The notes beneath the pieces are model-generated. The model searched no databases and was not told the origin of the DNA. It was given only the letters and a program-made list of their open reading frames with translations. From Gavia stellata (taxonomy: Eukaryota; Chordata; Aves; Gaviiformes; Gaviidae), in NCBI RefSeq assembly GCF_030936135.1, contig NC_082619.1:2979208-3043207 (forward strand): a DNA stretch of 64,000 bases. The letters run 5' to 3'. Below, piece by piece: positions 28,801 through 39,800 of the stretch; position 1 is the stretch's first letter, and each line of letters opens with the position of its first letter. A program made the translations under genes and the position numbers.

Positions 28801-29714
28801 CCAGGACTGCTTTTACACTCCAAGATCAGGCCCAGCGAAAGACCACTCCTAGCTACTCTTTAGAAGAAGTCAAGGACAGCGTTTGTTAGTTAGAGAGGTG
28901 TCCCTGCAAGAGATGGTGGCAGCGAGGGCTCCTCTCTTACCGTCACTCCCCGTTACAGTAGAAGTGCTCATTATAGCTTTACCACCGAGTCACAGGGAGT
29001 CCAGGCAGAGATTAGGTGGGCTCTACAGCTGGCTTAGCCCTCCACCCTGAGAAAAGGCGTATGGAGAACTGACAGGGAGGAGAGACCACTGGGATACCAT
29101 TACTCTCAGCCCAAATGCAGAAGCCAGGATGGCCTTTCCAGTCCATGGCATGTTAAGGGAGTGATCAGAGCTTGCCCTCAAAGTAGGTGTGACGTCTTTC
29201 TGGAGAAGCATCTCACTCCTGACTATGTCCAGCCACCTAACCGCATTGCCTTAGGTCAGGCAGCATAAATCCTCTCTGTTACATGCTGTGAGTGGCTTCC
29301 ACAGGCTCACAGCAGCTCTGTACCAGCCTTGAAGCCAGACCTCCCGAGCACTACTACAAACCTTTCCCCACACCACCAAACATGTTCTTTTCAGTCCTGA
29401 TCCACCCTGGCACATAGCCCGCCTGCAAGTATTCCCTTGGCTGCTCTTACTCTGCTAGTCACACCTGATCTTCCCTGAGCTGTAACAAAACGCATTTCAC
29501 ACTGGGCCTGCACCAGGGGGGCTGACCTTTCCAGTCCTCCTGCGGTTCAGAAACACCTTCCTTGCCTGGTGTGATACCCCTGTACGAGCACACGCGACTT
29601 TGTTCACGCTTCAGTAGGCGATGCTGAGCGTGGCCAAGGGACGCGGATTAGAACCTGCCCCCAGCCAGGACAGAAATAATCCTGGCCCCACACCACTGCA
29701 CCGAGGAAGAACTC

Positions 29715-29825
29715 CGGCTCTGAGTTAATGAACCATAAATTCCAGCTTAATGAGTTTTATACTGAGGAGAATAATTAATGTAATTAGTACTGATATGAAA
29801 ATGATGGTACTTGAGCCTGGATTAC
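29715..29825. promoter_or_regulatory. Candidate conserved non-coding element
   Basis: AT-rich block with GAGTTAATGAACC, CTTAATGAG, GAATAATTAATGTAATTAG and ACTGATATGAAAATG. Homeodomain-type sites are clustered within 110 bases. Function is inferred. Confidence 0.27.
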
Positions 29826-31254
29826 AAGGGGGAGGGGAGAATCTGGGAAAGCTCATTCTGTGTATGGTGCCGTTCGCTCAGAGGAACAGGGCTGGATGCA
29901 TTCTTGGCAGGCTTTAAAACCTCACCTTCCATCCGCCATAAAGGGAAAGAAAATAAAGCATGACAGTATAACAAAAAAGAGATCAGCCATCCCTGTTTGC
30001 AGCAGAGATGTGGAATCTTTAATGCAGCTCTTTCCTGGGCTGTCCTTTAATTTGCAGCTCCCCCACTCCACTCCATACTTGTGGTATATCGTCTGCCTTC
30101 CACGGTGCCTATTTTTTACTTCTATATGAAATATGAAATATAAAGGTGACTAGTTCCAAGGATAAAACAACAGCTCTTTAGCTATATAAGTATTTTGGTA
30201 TGTTTTATGTATTTAGGGCAGTCAAAGAGGCAGTAATGCCCATATTATACATATATATTCATACATAAATTTCTATATACACATAAAGTGACCCAGCAGG
30301 AGGTACTCTGTTCTGAGTGAGGCACTGGTCACAGTACATTCAGCACTGGAGAAAGAGACCTCAAAACTCATCTGAAGTGCTGACCCTGCTTGCACATCTG
30401 ATAGCGGCGGGGAAATGAAAAAAAGCAGGCATGGATGTGTTTCACAGCACCTCTGTTCAAGCGGGCATCTTTTCCACTTTATTTGTGCAAAGTGTCTCTG
30501 ATACTAGCTGGGTGTTTGTGTGCCTTTTCAACTCAGATGACCAAAGCTCTTTCTGGGCGTTGGTGGGGAGCCTCTGTGCAACTGGCACTGCCATGCAGGA
30601 GGTGAATCCAGATTCTTTTCCCTTGTTCAGAAACTAAATACAGTCCTGGGGGGAGATGCCAAGTTCCAGAAATACAGGAAAAACTTGTCTGTCTTTGTGC
30701 AAAGTGCAGAGAGCACTGCCAGCAGTCTGCTTTCACCATCCTGCACTACTGCTTGGATCTGCACACTATCCTGGGGCGCGTTGTCCCTGAGGATAAGTTG
30801 TGGCTCTCCTTGAACCATTCTGAGAAACAACCAAGCGAAACTCTGGAGTTCTCAGCAACATGTGGTGTGGTCATGACAGCTTATCTCATACAATCCAATA
30901 AACGCCTACCCAGTAATGACCAGCTTTGGCTGCTGCAAGACAGAGGCCCTTTTAACCTCCCTTCATGACCTAAACTCAGCCCTCTGCCATTTGCCTGCCC
31001 AGATCTGTGGCTAAATTGTTCCAAAAGGTCTTTATCCAGATGCAGAGGCTCTATCCTTGTGCAGTGGAGCTTTTTTATTAAAAAATATCCTGGGGATTTT
31101 TCATTCTCAGAGTTAGTGGCTTGTGCTAAAAATTCTCTAATGGTGTATTGATCAAATCTGTCTGATAGGGCACCTCCTAAGTAAACACGAGCTTCATGTT
31201 CAGCTGGACTGGACTGACGCCCCATTCCCCCATGAGTGCATGTGTGCTTGTGCA

Positions 31255-31540
31255 CACACACGCCGATGTTTCGATCTGTATATAGCTCCTCCACTGCCCG
31301 CGGGATGACAGCACGCTCACCGGGGCGGGCAGGCATGGTGGCAGGGGTCTGCTGGTTCAGCCACCGGAGCAGGATCGCCGGGCTGGCACCGAACAGCCTG
31401 CGCAGCCTCCTCTTAAAGCAAGTAGTGCCCGGAAGGGGGAAAGGCAGGAGTCTGGCCGGGAAGGCCTGATCCTGCTGCCTCCCAGGCTGCTGGAGCTGCG
31501 GAGGCGTGCGGCTGGGCTGGGGCTGTGCCACCAGCACTGT
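31255..31540. promoter_or_regulatory. CpG-rich patch in intergenic region
   Basis: About 18 CpGs in 285 bases, including CCCGCGGG and CGGGGCGGGC, surrounded by CpG-poor DNA. On the minus strand there is a perfect Kozak start GCCACCATG at about 31335, followed by CGCCCCG|GTGAGC. It lies within the longest open frame of the window (218 codons, minus, 30881-31537). I recognise no domain in that frame. Confidence 0.33.
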
Positions 31541-34500
31541 GGTCTCCTGTCCCTGGGGTGCTGCCCGCAGTCATGGGGCCGTGGAGGAAATCCCCCCAGA
31601 CAGGAGCACTTTCCTCTCCTCACTCCCTGCCCTCTCGCTGGACTGCTTACTTCCCTCTTTTTAACCAGAGGACCCCCTTTAAAGATGGGTTTTTATTCTG
31701 TTGCCTGTTTCTCGTGTGAACCCAGCTATTGCAAATCCCAGATTAACCAGGGAGCGCTTCCCACCAGTGGGTGCAGGGCCCGGTCCTGCCCCTGATGAAG
31801 GTACATTTGATTGCCATGTGCTGCTGGTGAGGAAAGATCCGGGACACCAGCGCTTGCCTGCTCACTGCACCGTGATTCATGGGTGCTAGTGGAGCGTGTA
31901 ATTAAGCAGGAGCAGAGATGGAGTAGTCTCCTTCCCTCTGTGTTATGCATGGGGCAGAGGAGGGGTCTCTGGGCTCCCCACCGCTCCCTGACAGTTCCCA
32001 CGTGGCACACCGGTGTGCAGCAGGGGCTGTTGAGCCATCCCTTGCAGCAAAGGCAGCTGCAATGCATTTATTGTCTTAAAACAATGTTCAATGTCTGGTT
32101 CATATGAAACCAGAAGTGCCACTTGCCTGCAGAAGGAAATCAGGGCACTTGCAAGAGAAGTGGGCTAGAGAGGAGGGGGCCCCCAGGGATGACTTTACCT
32201 ATACCATCCCTAAATAGCTGCTGGCCCAGAGGACCGGCTGTTTGTGGCTCTGAATCTATTCCACCCACTTACATGGACAGACTGGGAGAAGGCAGCCCAA
32301 AAAGGTAATGGGTAAAATGAATGAACCTGAAGAGGCATCCCTCACAGAGCACTTTGGCGTCATAATTACGTTTGTATTGCTCTGAGGGCAAAGCTATAGC
32401 AGTAATGTGCACCAGGCATTGCCTTGCAGGTCACCTGAACACTGCTCCTCTGTTCATGTTTAAGTCCCATGTCCCCACCAGTGCTGCAGACAGTGAAGGA
32501 GGCAACATGAAAGGCAGGTTAAGCTGGTCCTAAGGACAGCCTTTGTGAACAGGCAGAATTCAGCCAGTAACTCCTGGGGCCATTTTGGGGTGTGAATGTG
32601 CAAGGGATGATGGATGTAGTGAACAACTCGGGAAGAAGTCAGCGCTGGGAGAAAGGAAGAGATCAAGCACCTCACACAAGTTTCACGGCTGTGAGAGAAG
32701 TTGTTACAGCTCTTCAGTTCACTTTTATTTAAGTTCTGTGATCAGTCTTTTCCATCTGCAAGAGCTCTTGTGTCAGTGCCACCAACATATGGAACAGAAA
32801 TTATGACATTTCACCCCAGTAACAGGAAGAATGGCTTCATGTCTCACACCAGTAAGACACAGAAATAAAATGCCAGTTCCTCCCATATACTGCTAGCCCA
32901 CTGGATGCATGATCACACTCCACCAGCTTCCTGTTCGACTTGTTCAACCATCTACCCCAACGTTACTGGATGGCTCTCTTCCCAGAGAAGGGATCTTTTA
33001 AAATCAATTTGCACTATGGCAGGAGGGGAATACCTCTCATCACCATTGCTGCAGCAGCATTTCTGCACCTGCGAGGTCACCGCAGGCATGGGTAGCCTTA
33101 TCATGGAGCAAAGTTAGTGTTAAGCCCTTGGCAACAGGTGCAGCAAAGTTTGGAAATAGCCATTAAGCAAACATTGTGCAACTGTATGGAAAGGGAGGGA
33201 AGAATAAGAGCCCTGAATCAGAACTATTTCTAAATGCAGCTTTGTAAAATTGAAACAATGGACTTGAATCTCGCTATCTCTTTCTTCAGGGTTTTTCTTC
33301 AGGGGTTTTCCCCCTTTTCCTAGGGTACAAAGGAATTTGGTGGTGTGTGGAGACTCTCTTTTGCCTTTTTTTTTTGAGACCAACACAGTTCTTAAGGAGA
33401 AGAGAGAACGTTAAGAGGCAAAGAGAACCAAGACATTCCTAAGCTTAACATATTTGCTGGTGTAAGTCAAACTACTGCTTTGAGTTTAGGCTTTTCTTGC
33501 TTTTTCCCTTTCTAAGGAGGATTGAAATCCTTATGCTTTGCTGGAAAGCACAGTAAAACCCTTTGTGGCAGTCTTCTGTGGGCAGCTCAAATTCAAAGCT
33601 GCACAAGGCAACTAGAGTTTCTCTGTAATGCTGCCATCTGCATCTCTGCCTTCCCCTTCCTCATCAAAGCATCATTCCTCCAGCCACGGGCAGCAGAGAA
33701 AACCACCTGCAACACGTTCTCTGCCTCCTCTGGCAAACCACCATTTTGTCTAGCTTGTTTCCTTATGTTTCTGAAGACCTTACCATATTCCGCTTCTCTC
33801 ATGAATTCTCAGATCTGTCTGAAACTGCATCAGGTGAAAAAGCTCCCAATCACATCTACTTTAATTGCTGCTGTGAAGGCAGCATCCTGCTATTACAGGC
33901 ATGCAAATAGGGAAGTGTGTAATGGACTTTATGGACTTTTGCTTGCTTTTTCTCCATGGTCAGTGATGTCACCTTTCCAAACAGAGTGACCAAAGGCAGA
34001 TTTGGCAGACTCCACAGCATGGTTCTCTTGCTGGGGTGAATGTGTTGGCTGTGGCTTCAGTTCAGAGCACACCCAATTTCCAGCTCTGTGGTAAACAGAA
34101 AGTACCCCAAGGTATGTTGAGAAGAAAACAAGAGAGAGAAATACATTATCTGAATCAAGACATGTAGCACTTGAGTCCATTGGTGTAAGGAAATGACTGG
34201 CTGAATTCTCTGGATACTGGCAGAAGGAATGTGAATCCAAATAACTCCAAAAAGGGTTCCATCAGTCGAGACCAAAAGCATGGTACAAGAAAAGTTGTGT
34301 TTAATGTTCTAAGGCTATGTCTGTACAGTCCCCTGATCGTCCGGGAATGAGAGCACTCCATGCATTAGCACATACGAAAGCTGCTATGCTGTTAGAGGTA
34401 CTGACCATTTCAGCTTGGCCAAGAAATGCATCAGTGCCCTTCCATCCACACCTCACCCAGCCAAGCAGAGCCAGGTCACCTAGCTGATACAATACCCTGT

Positions 34501-35667
34501 CAATCTAGTGGGAAAGCACCTCCTAGCAGGAAATGACCTCCCCACATGGTGCAGCAATTTCCCACCACAGAGATAATATCTTGTCCTTGTGACCAGCTAC
34601 CATGCTGTCTCCGCAAAGCACGAAGTGGCAACATGCACCAGGGAAGCAGGAGAAGAGGGGGGGAAGAGTTGGTTCTCCAAGGGTGTCTTGTATGCCATGC
34701 AATGGCCCAGGGGGATCCATGCATGTGGCGTCATCCTCACACAGTGCTATATTGCCTAACTAACTGAAGTATAAACTTCTCTGTTATATACAGATCTATT
34801 TATTAGCTTGCAGGGAATCTACGAGGTAGCGTGAACACAGATGTGCTTCTCTGTGGAGGAAGAGGGACAGTCAAGGTGAGTCTTGAGGCTGCTCTAGGTG
34901 ATGGGAACACAGAAAGTGCATAGAACAACTATAGCTGTTTAGATTCAGATATACAAAAATAAAATGGTGCCTCAGTCCATGTGGCACGGCAGGAGCTGGG
35001 CTGGTAGCATCCAACATGGTATTCATACCTCATCTTATGGGGAGGCTTTCATCTTGATGGAAGTTTCACTTCTTATTTGTACAAGTAGCACTGAAATGTT
35101 GTTTGGTGTCTGGGCAGCAGGATAATGGTGTGGTCCCCATCTCTCCCTCCCACATGCACTTTGCTCAAACATCCTCATGGTTTCCAGAGTGATATTGACT
35201 GTGCAATGTCTGCAGAATGCCAAATACCCAACCCGAGACAAAGGAAAGTAAATGCCCATTCGCCAAGAAGGCATATCCCCTTGTTCAGAACTGACCCAGC
35301 CGTCATCTCTTTTATGCCATACCTGGGTGAAACAGATGAAAGTTATCCTTAAAACCAAGCTCTTATACAGGATGTTCATTCCTTTTTCTCCTCTTCCTCT
35401 TCTTTGCTTTTATATACATTTAAGTGTATATATTTATTTTTCCTCTAAGACAAGTGAACACAAATGTGATGTGGAGGTAAATACTCTTTTCTAAAACACT
35501 TTGTGGTCACAGGAATGTACACGTTTGGATTTACACACCCACACACATTCCAATATCAAAAAATCTGTAGTCCCAAAACTAAGATGCTTTTAAAAAAGTT
35601 AAAAGGCCAGATTCCTCTATTGGCTTTTATCCTTCATTAAGAGCAAGAAGAATACCTGAAATCATGA

Positions 35668-35673
35668 TTTATT
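35668..35673 (-). terminator. Poly(A) signal AATAAA for the distal terminal exon
   Basis: AATAAA on the minus strand 930 bases after the EQYV stop codon. A further AATAAA at 35433-35438 could act as an alternative. Confidence 0.4.
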
Positions 35674-36266
35674 CTTTATATTTTGCCTGAGTTAATTTTA
35701 AAATTCCAATCAACAGATGCAAGGAAGAGGCGGGGGGAAGCTAGTGGGGGGTCACGTTAGGCTTCGAAGAGGAAAATTAGGGAGAATGTTTGCCTTTCTA
35801 ATTTTTTTTCCCCTTTGGGTTTCAGGTTATAAGATGGTTATTTAAAGGATGCTTTCTCCAAATGTGTTGTCTTCAAAATATGTCCCCATGCCATCTGGAT
35901 TTAAAAGAGTCAATTCAAGAGATTGGGAGTGGGAGCAGGGGGGAGAAAGAACAGAAACAAAACCCCTAAACCAAGCCCTTTTCTCTATTCTTGGGTTGGT
36001 TTTGAGCATCTTTCATTATAAGCATCTTATTATTTAGTTCAGCAATCTTGGCTGTTTAGCTCTTCACAACAGGGATTTCCTACCCCCACTGCCAAGGGGG
36101 AAACAAATTTCTCCAAAGGAGGAAAAAAAAACCAATACAGCCTCAGATTTGAGCCCTGGCTGTGCTGTAAAACTTCACGCAAGCTGGAACAAGGGCTGTG
36201 AAGAATCCACACCCAGCTACTCTGGTGCAAACAGTGTAGAGATTGACACAAGGGAACCTACGGACA

Positions 36267-36272
36267 TTTAAT
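36267..36272 (-). terminator. Variant poly(A) signal ATTAAA
   Basis: ATTAAA, the commonest variant poly(A) signal, on the minus strand about 330 bases after the EQYV stop codon. Confidence 0.3.
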
Positions 36273-36602
36273 CAGGTTGGGCACATCCCATCCAACACAG
36301 GGCAGCTGTCACCCACATACACATGCACACACATAGCCAGCTTGATACAGGAGGGCCAGGATGAGAAAAGAAAGATGCAAGTACTGAATGAGACGTGGGC
36401 AAAGGCAGAGTGTTCCCTTGAGCATTAGCAAGCCAGGCAGATACGTCACCTAAATCATGTTAATTACAATTGCACCAAAAATTAAAAATCGTTAAATAAA
36501 ATAAGCAGTGGTAAAGTGGGGATCTAAAAGGCCTTGGTTGTTGAGCGACAGGGTCAAGAGAAGTGAAAAACATTAGCTGCTTCATTTTGCTGTGTTGACA
36601 CT

Positions 36603-36821
36603 TTAAACATACTGTTCCTTAGGACAGATGTAAGGAGCCCGGGAACCGGGAGGTGGGCAGCAGAAGGAGATGTCAGAATGATGAGGATAAAGATCTTGTG
36701 GGAGATCTGACAAGGGGGTATAGACATGAGGGATCTTCTCCAGATATCGATCTTCATGTGAGTAACAGCGGGTCAGGTAATCACTCGCATTCGATATCTC
36801 TGAGTGACACTTTCCAAAGTT
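36603..36821 (-). CDS. NECTIN1: Nectin-like distal terminal exon ending in a PDZ ligand (EQYV)
   Basis: Terminal coding exon of 219 bp including the TAA stop, with a strong acceptor (CTTTTGTCTCTACTTACAG|AAC) in phase 0. It adds 72 residues, starting NFGKCHSEISNASDYLTRCY, passing through HVYTPLSDLPQDLYPHH and CCPPPGSRAP, and ending ICPKEQYV. The last four residues fit (A/E)-x-Y-V, the C-terminal motif of nectins 1-3 that binds the PDZ domain of afadin and links nectins to actin at adherens junctions. YTPL is also a YxxL sorting-type motif. The exon lies 13.2 kb past the last constitutive exon and 7.5 kb past the ITIM exon. The residues before EQYV are not like the canonical nectin-1 tail as I know it. 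The alternative is a terminal exon of an unrecognised gene; strand, phase and PDZ motif argue against that. Confidence 0.68.
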   Translation of the reverse strand, partial: NFGKCHSEISNASDYLTRCYSHEDRYLEKIPHVYTPLSDLPQDLYPHHSDISFCCPPPGSRAPYICPKEQYV

Positions 36822-39800
36822 CTGTAAGTAGAGACAAAAGTCAATGGGTAAAAACATACAACTCTTCAGTTCCTTGCTGAGACACACATATAACAAATAG
36901 GATGGAAAATTAAATAGTTCTGCTTACTGCTTCAGAAAAATAGAAACCCAGGTGATAAATCCTCACATTTCAAAATTTTTGTCTCACTTCCCAAAATATC
37001 CATATTGCTGATGAATATGTATAGATTTGGCATGGTTTGCCCCTTGTCTGTAAATGCTCTGCCTCTCTGGACAAAATAAGCAGTCAGCCAAGAAAGGACA
37101 GTTTATTTTCAATCTTCCTAACTCTTCCACACCGGAGTTTTGAGAAAGCAGTGCTTGCATGTATTTAATCTAATGCATGTCATTAATCTAATCCAGGCTC
37201 ATGCTCTTTTATTTAAAGGGCACAGGGGTCTGACCAGGGACTTGGGAGGCAAAATAGGTTAATGTGTCTAATGTTTACCTAGCAGACAGGAGTGCATGTG
37301 CTAAGCTTTACCTGTGTGAGCAGTTCCGCTGAAAGGCTTGGGGACAGTTTTGTAAGTCAAATCAACTACAGAGAATATAAAGCACTCTCAAGATGGAGAC
37401 TGCTCTGTGGTCCCACGATCTTCCCTCTGATGGAGCGTATTCTTATGGATGCTTTGCAAAATCTGATTCTTCCTCTTTAAGTGCCAAATGAAATGAAGAC
37501 CCCTCGGAGTCCAAAGTGCTTTGATTTCTATTGAGATAATTTTGCAGAGGTGCGGCAAGCAATAGTGAAGAAACACTGCTTGTTCGAGTGCAAAAATCGC
37601 AGAGACCCTTTTTCTCCCAGAAAGCTCCATGCAAAGAGCAGCACCAGGAAGACAGAGACCCTCCTGCCCTCCTGGTGTGCCTGCGGGGAGGCCTGTGTAA
37701 GCTCAGAGGAGCGCAGAGCTCTCCCACAGCCCAGGGCTCTGGCTCCCAGAGGGTGGCAGCAGATGGGAAGGATTCCTCCCTGCTCACCCACCCTTTCCTC
37801 CGGTTTGAAGCCCTAAGATGACCCAAGCAGGAGGGTCATCTAGTGAGGACAGTGCTTTTGGTCTTTAAAATCAACCCACATTCACGGGCTCTCACCAAGG
37901 GCTCACCTCTTCTCTAAGAGAGGGCAAATGCACTGGCGATCACCTTTTATGCCTGAGGTTTGAACTGGGGCTGGTTGAAGCAAGTAACTTGCCCTTGAGT
38001 CCTTCCTCATTCTCTTTCAAAATACCAGAAACAGTTGGTTTAGTGGAAAGGACAATGATTTGACCCTCAGGAGAAAAAGCCTGAAGGAACAGAACAATCT
38101 ACTCCACTCATCAGCTGCCAGTTCCTGGATAAATATTTCACCAGGACGCTTAAAAAAATCATATAGAAAACAAAGCATTGACAATAATTTATTGATGGTT
38201 CAGACTGCTAGAAGAGGCAACAAGAAAGTTGGAGGGCTGCATAGTCTTAAGGCAATTTCAGGAACAGCCTCGCTAAGAACAATGAAGGCTGCTAGAGGAT
38301 GGAAAGTTTGTCTGAGCACCAGGAAAACAGCAGCAATGCTAAGGCCAGTCCGATTTTCATTTTCCTTTCCTTGGCAAAACTGTATATTCCACTGCTTAAG
38401 CTTCTAAAAGTCAGTGATCTTGACCTGGCCAGATAGCAAAGAGTAACAGGCTCTAGGCCCCTTCTATTTAGAATTGCTGCGTTGGTCTCTGAAATTTGGG
38501 TGGGCCACTCTCTGTCCACTTCTGGCTTTAATTGCAAAGTGAAAAAGTGGGGAGGTGCTGTGCAGCATTATAGCTGTTTAACTGGAGGAACCCAAGCCAG
38601 GGGACATGAGGAAGCTTCACTAACTCTACCTTACCCCCTACAATCTCTTCCTAGCTGCCTTAGGCAGCCCTGACTTACAGCTCTCCCATTCCCAGGTGGG
38701 AGCTATATTTACACAGAAAGTTTAGGCCTCTACAGAATTCAAGGCTGAGGTTTACACTGTACCACACACAACTCTCTGGCTGGAAAACTAGGCAAGCTGT
38801 GGCAACACATACTTCAAGCCTAGAGACAGTTATCTTCATACAAATTCTATAGCATAAACGGGAATCCATACCATAAGGGAAGCAGGGAACAAAGAACAGC
38901 TGTTTGCTATTCTTCTGATTGCACCAGCTGATAAAAAGGGATAAAGAGGGGCTAACAGCTAGGGAGAGTGTTAGTCAGCACAGAATGTGCAAATGTTCTC
39001 TTCCTGTATAATCTACTCTCAAGAAATCTTAAATACAACAGAACTCCCTTCCATACCTGCAAGGGGGGAAAAAAAAACTTAGCCATGCTCTCCTCTTGCT
39101 TTGTAAAGGTAAGTCATTAACTGATAGCTCAACTTTCTGCATAAAGCTAACCTGAAAGGGCAGTTGTCTCAATGATTGAAGTTTAGTAAGACATAGCAGG
39201 CAAGAGGGTCTCTTATCAAGGCTAGCAATCTATTATCAATAGAATGGGACAGTAGTTTTATATGCTTTTTGAGCATGCAACAGAAAAGCATAGGACTTCA
39301 TACTAATATGTACACTCAAAAGGTTTAATAGACAGAAAGGTCTAATAGGAAAGAGATTCTCAGTCAACATAAGTAGACATCTTGTGTGAACTGAGCTGGG
39401 TGTTAGCATCTGACACTGAAAGAAGCAGAAGCAGAAGAGGTCATGAGGTACTATTTTATGGGCTGCCTATTAACAATATACTGGGTCAGCAAAGCATATT
39501 TCTATCAGCTAATATGGGTATGAAACAAGCATCCATGAAGTAGGATGAAAATAAGTGCAATTTTGTCAGCACTTCTATTTGGCCAGGTGAGTATGAACAA
39601 GCTCTTCTTTTCTTTCTGGCCAGTGTTTTGTGCTCACTCTTCATAGGTGGGAGCGGGGCCAGAGCAGAGCAGCTGGAGAATGCCAGCATCAGGGTCAAAG
39701 GAAGAGACTTCCCTGTCTCCTTTCACCTTTCTTCAGCATGTGAAGCAAGGAGTCACATTGCTCCGGCTTTGTTCCCTGATCTCGTTTCTAAGTAGCGAAA

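Larger units (their letters stand above)
25801..35400. other. Intergenic sequence downstream of the nectin gene
   Basis: About 9.6 kb past the last poly(A) signals of the nectin gene. It holds the candidate element at 29715 and the CpG patch at 31255. A possible MIR fragment at about 27570-27640 (GAAATGGGGATCATTATT) is too short to call. Confidence 0.45.
35660..36602 (-). other. NECTIN1: Probable 3' untranslated region of the EQYV-tail transcript
   Basis: Region after the TAA stop of the distal terminal exon. It contains ATTAAA on the minus strand at 36267-36272 and the canonical AATAAA at 35668-35673. No open frame or splice sites stand out. The end position is inferred from the signals. 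Confidence 0.4.

Noticed and set aside
33522..33989. 155-codon plus frame and a minus frame starting MREAEYGKVFRN
   Set aside because: The minus frame looks somewhat protein-like but matches no family I know, has no paired splice sites or promoter, and is only 69 codons.
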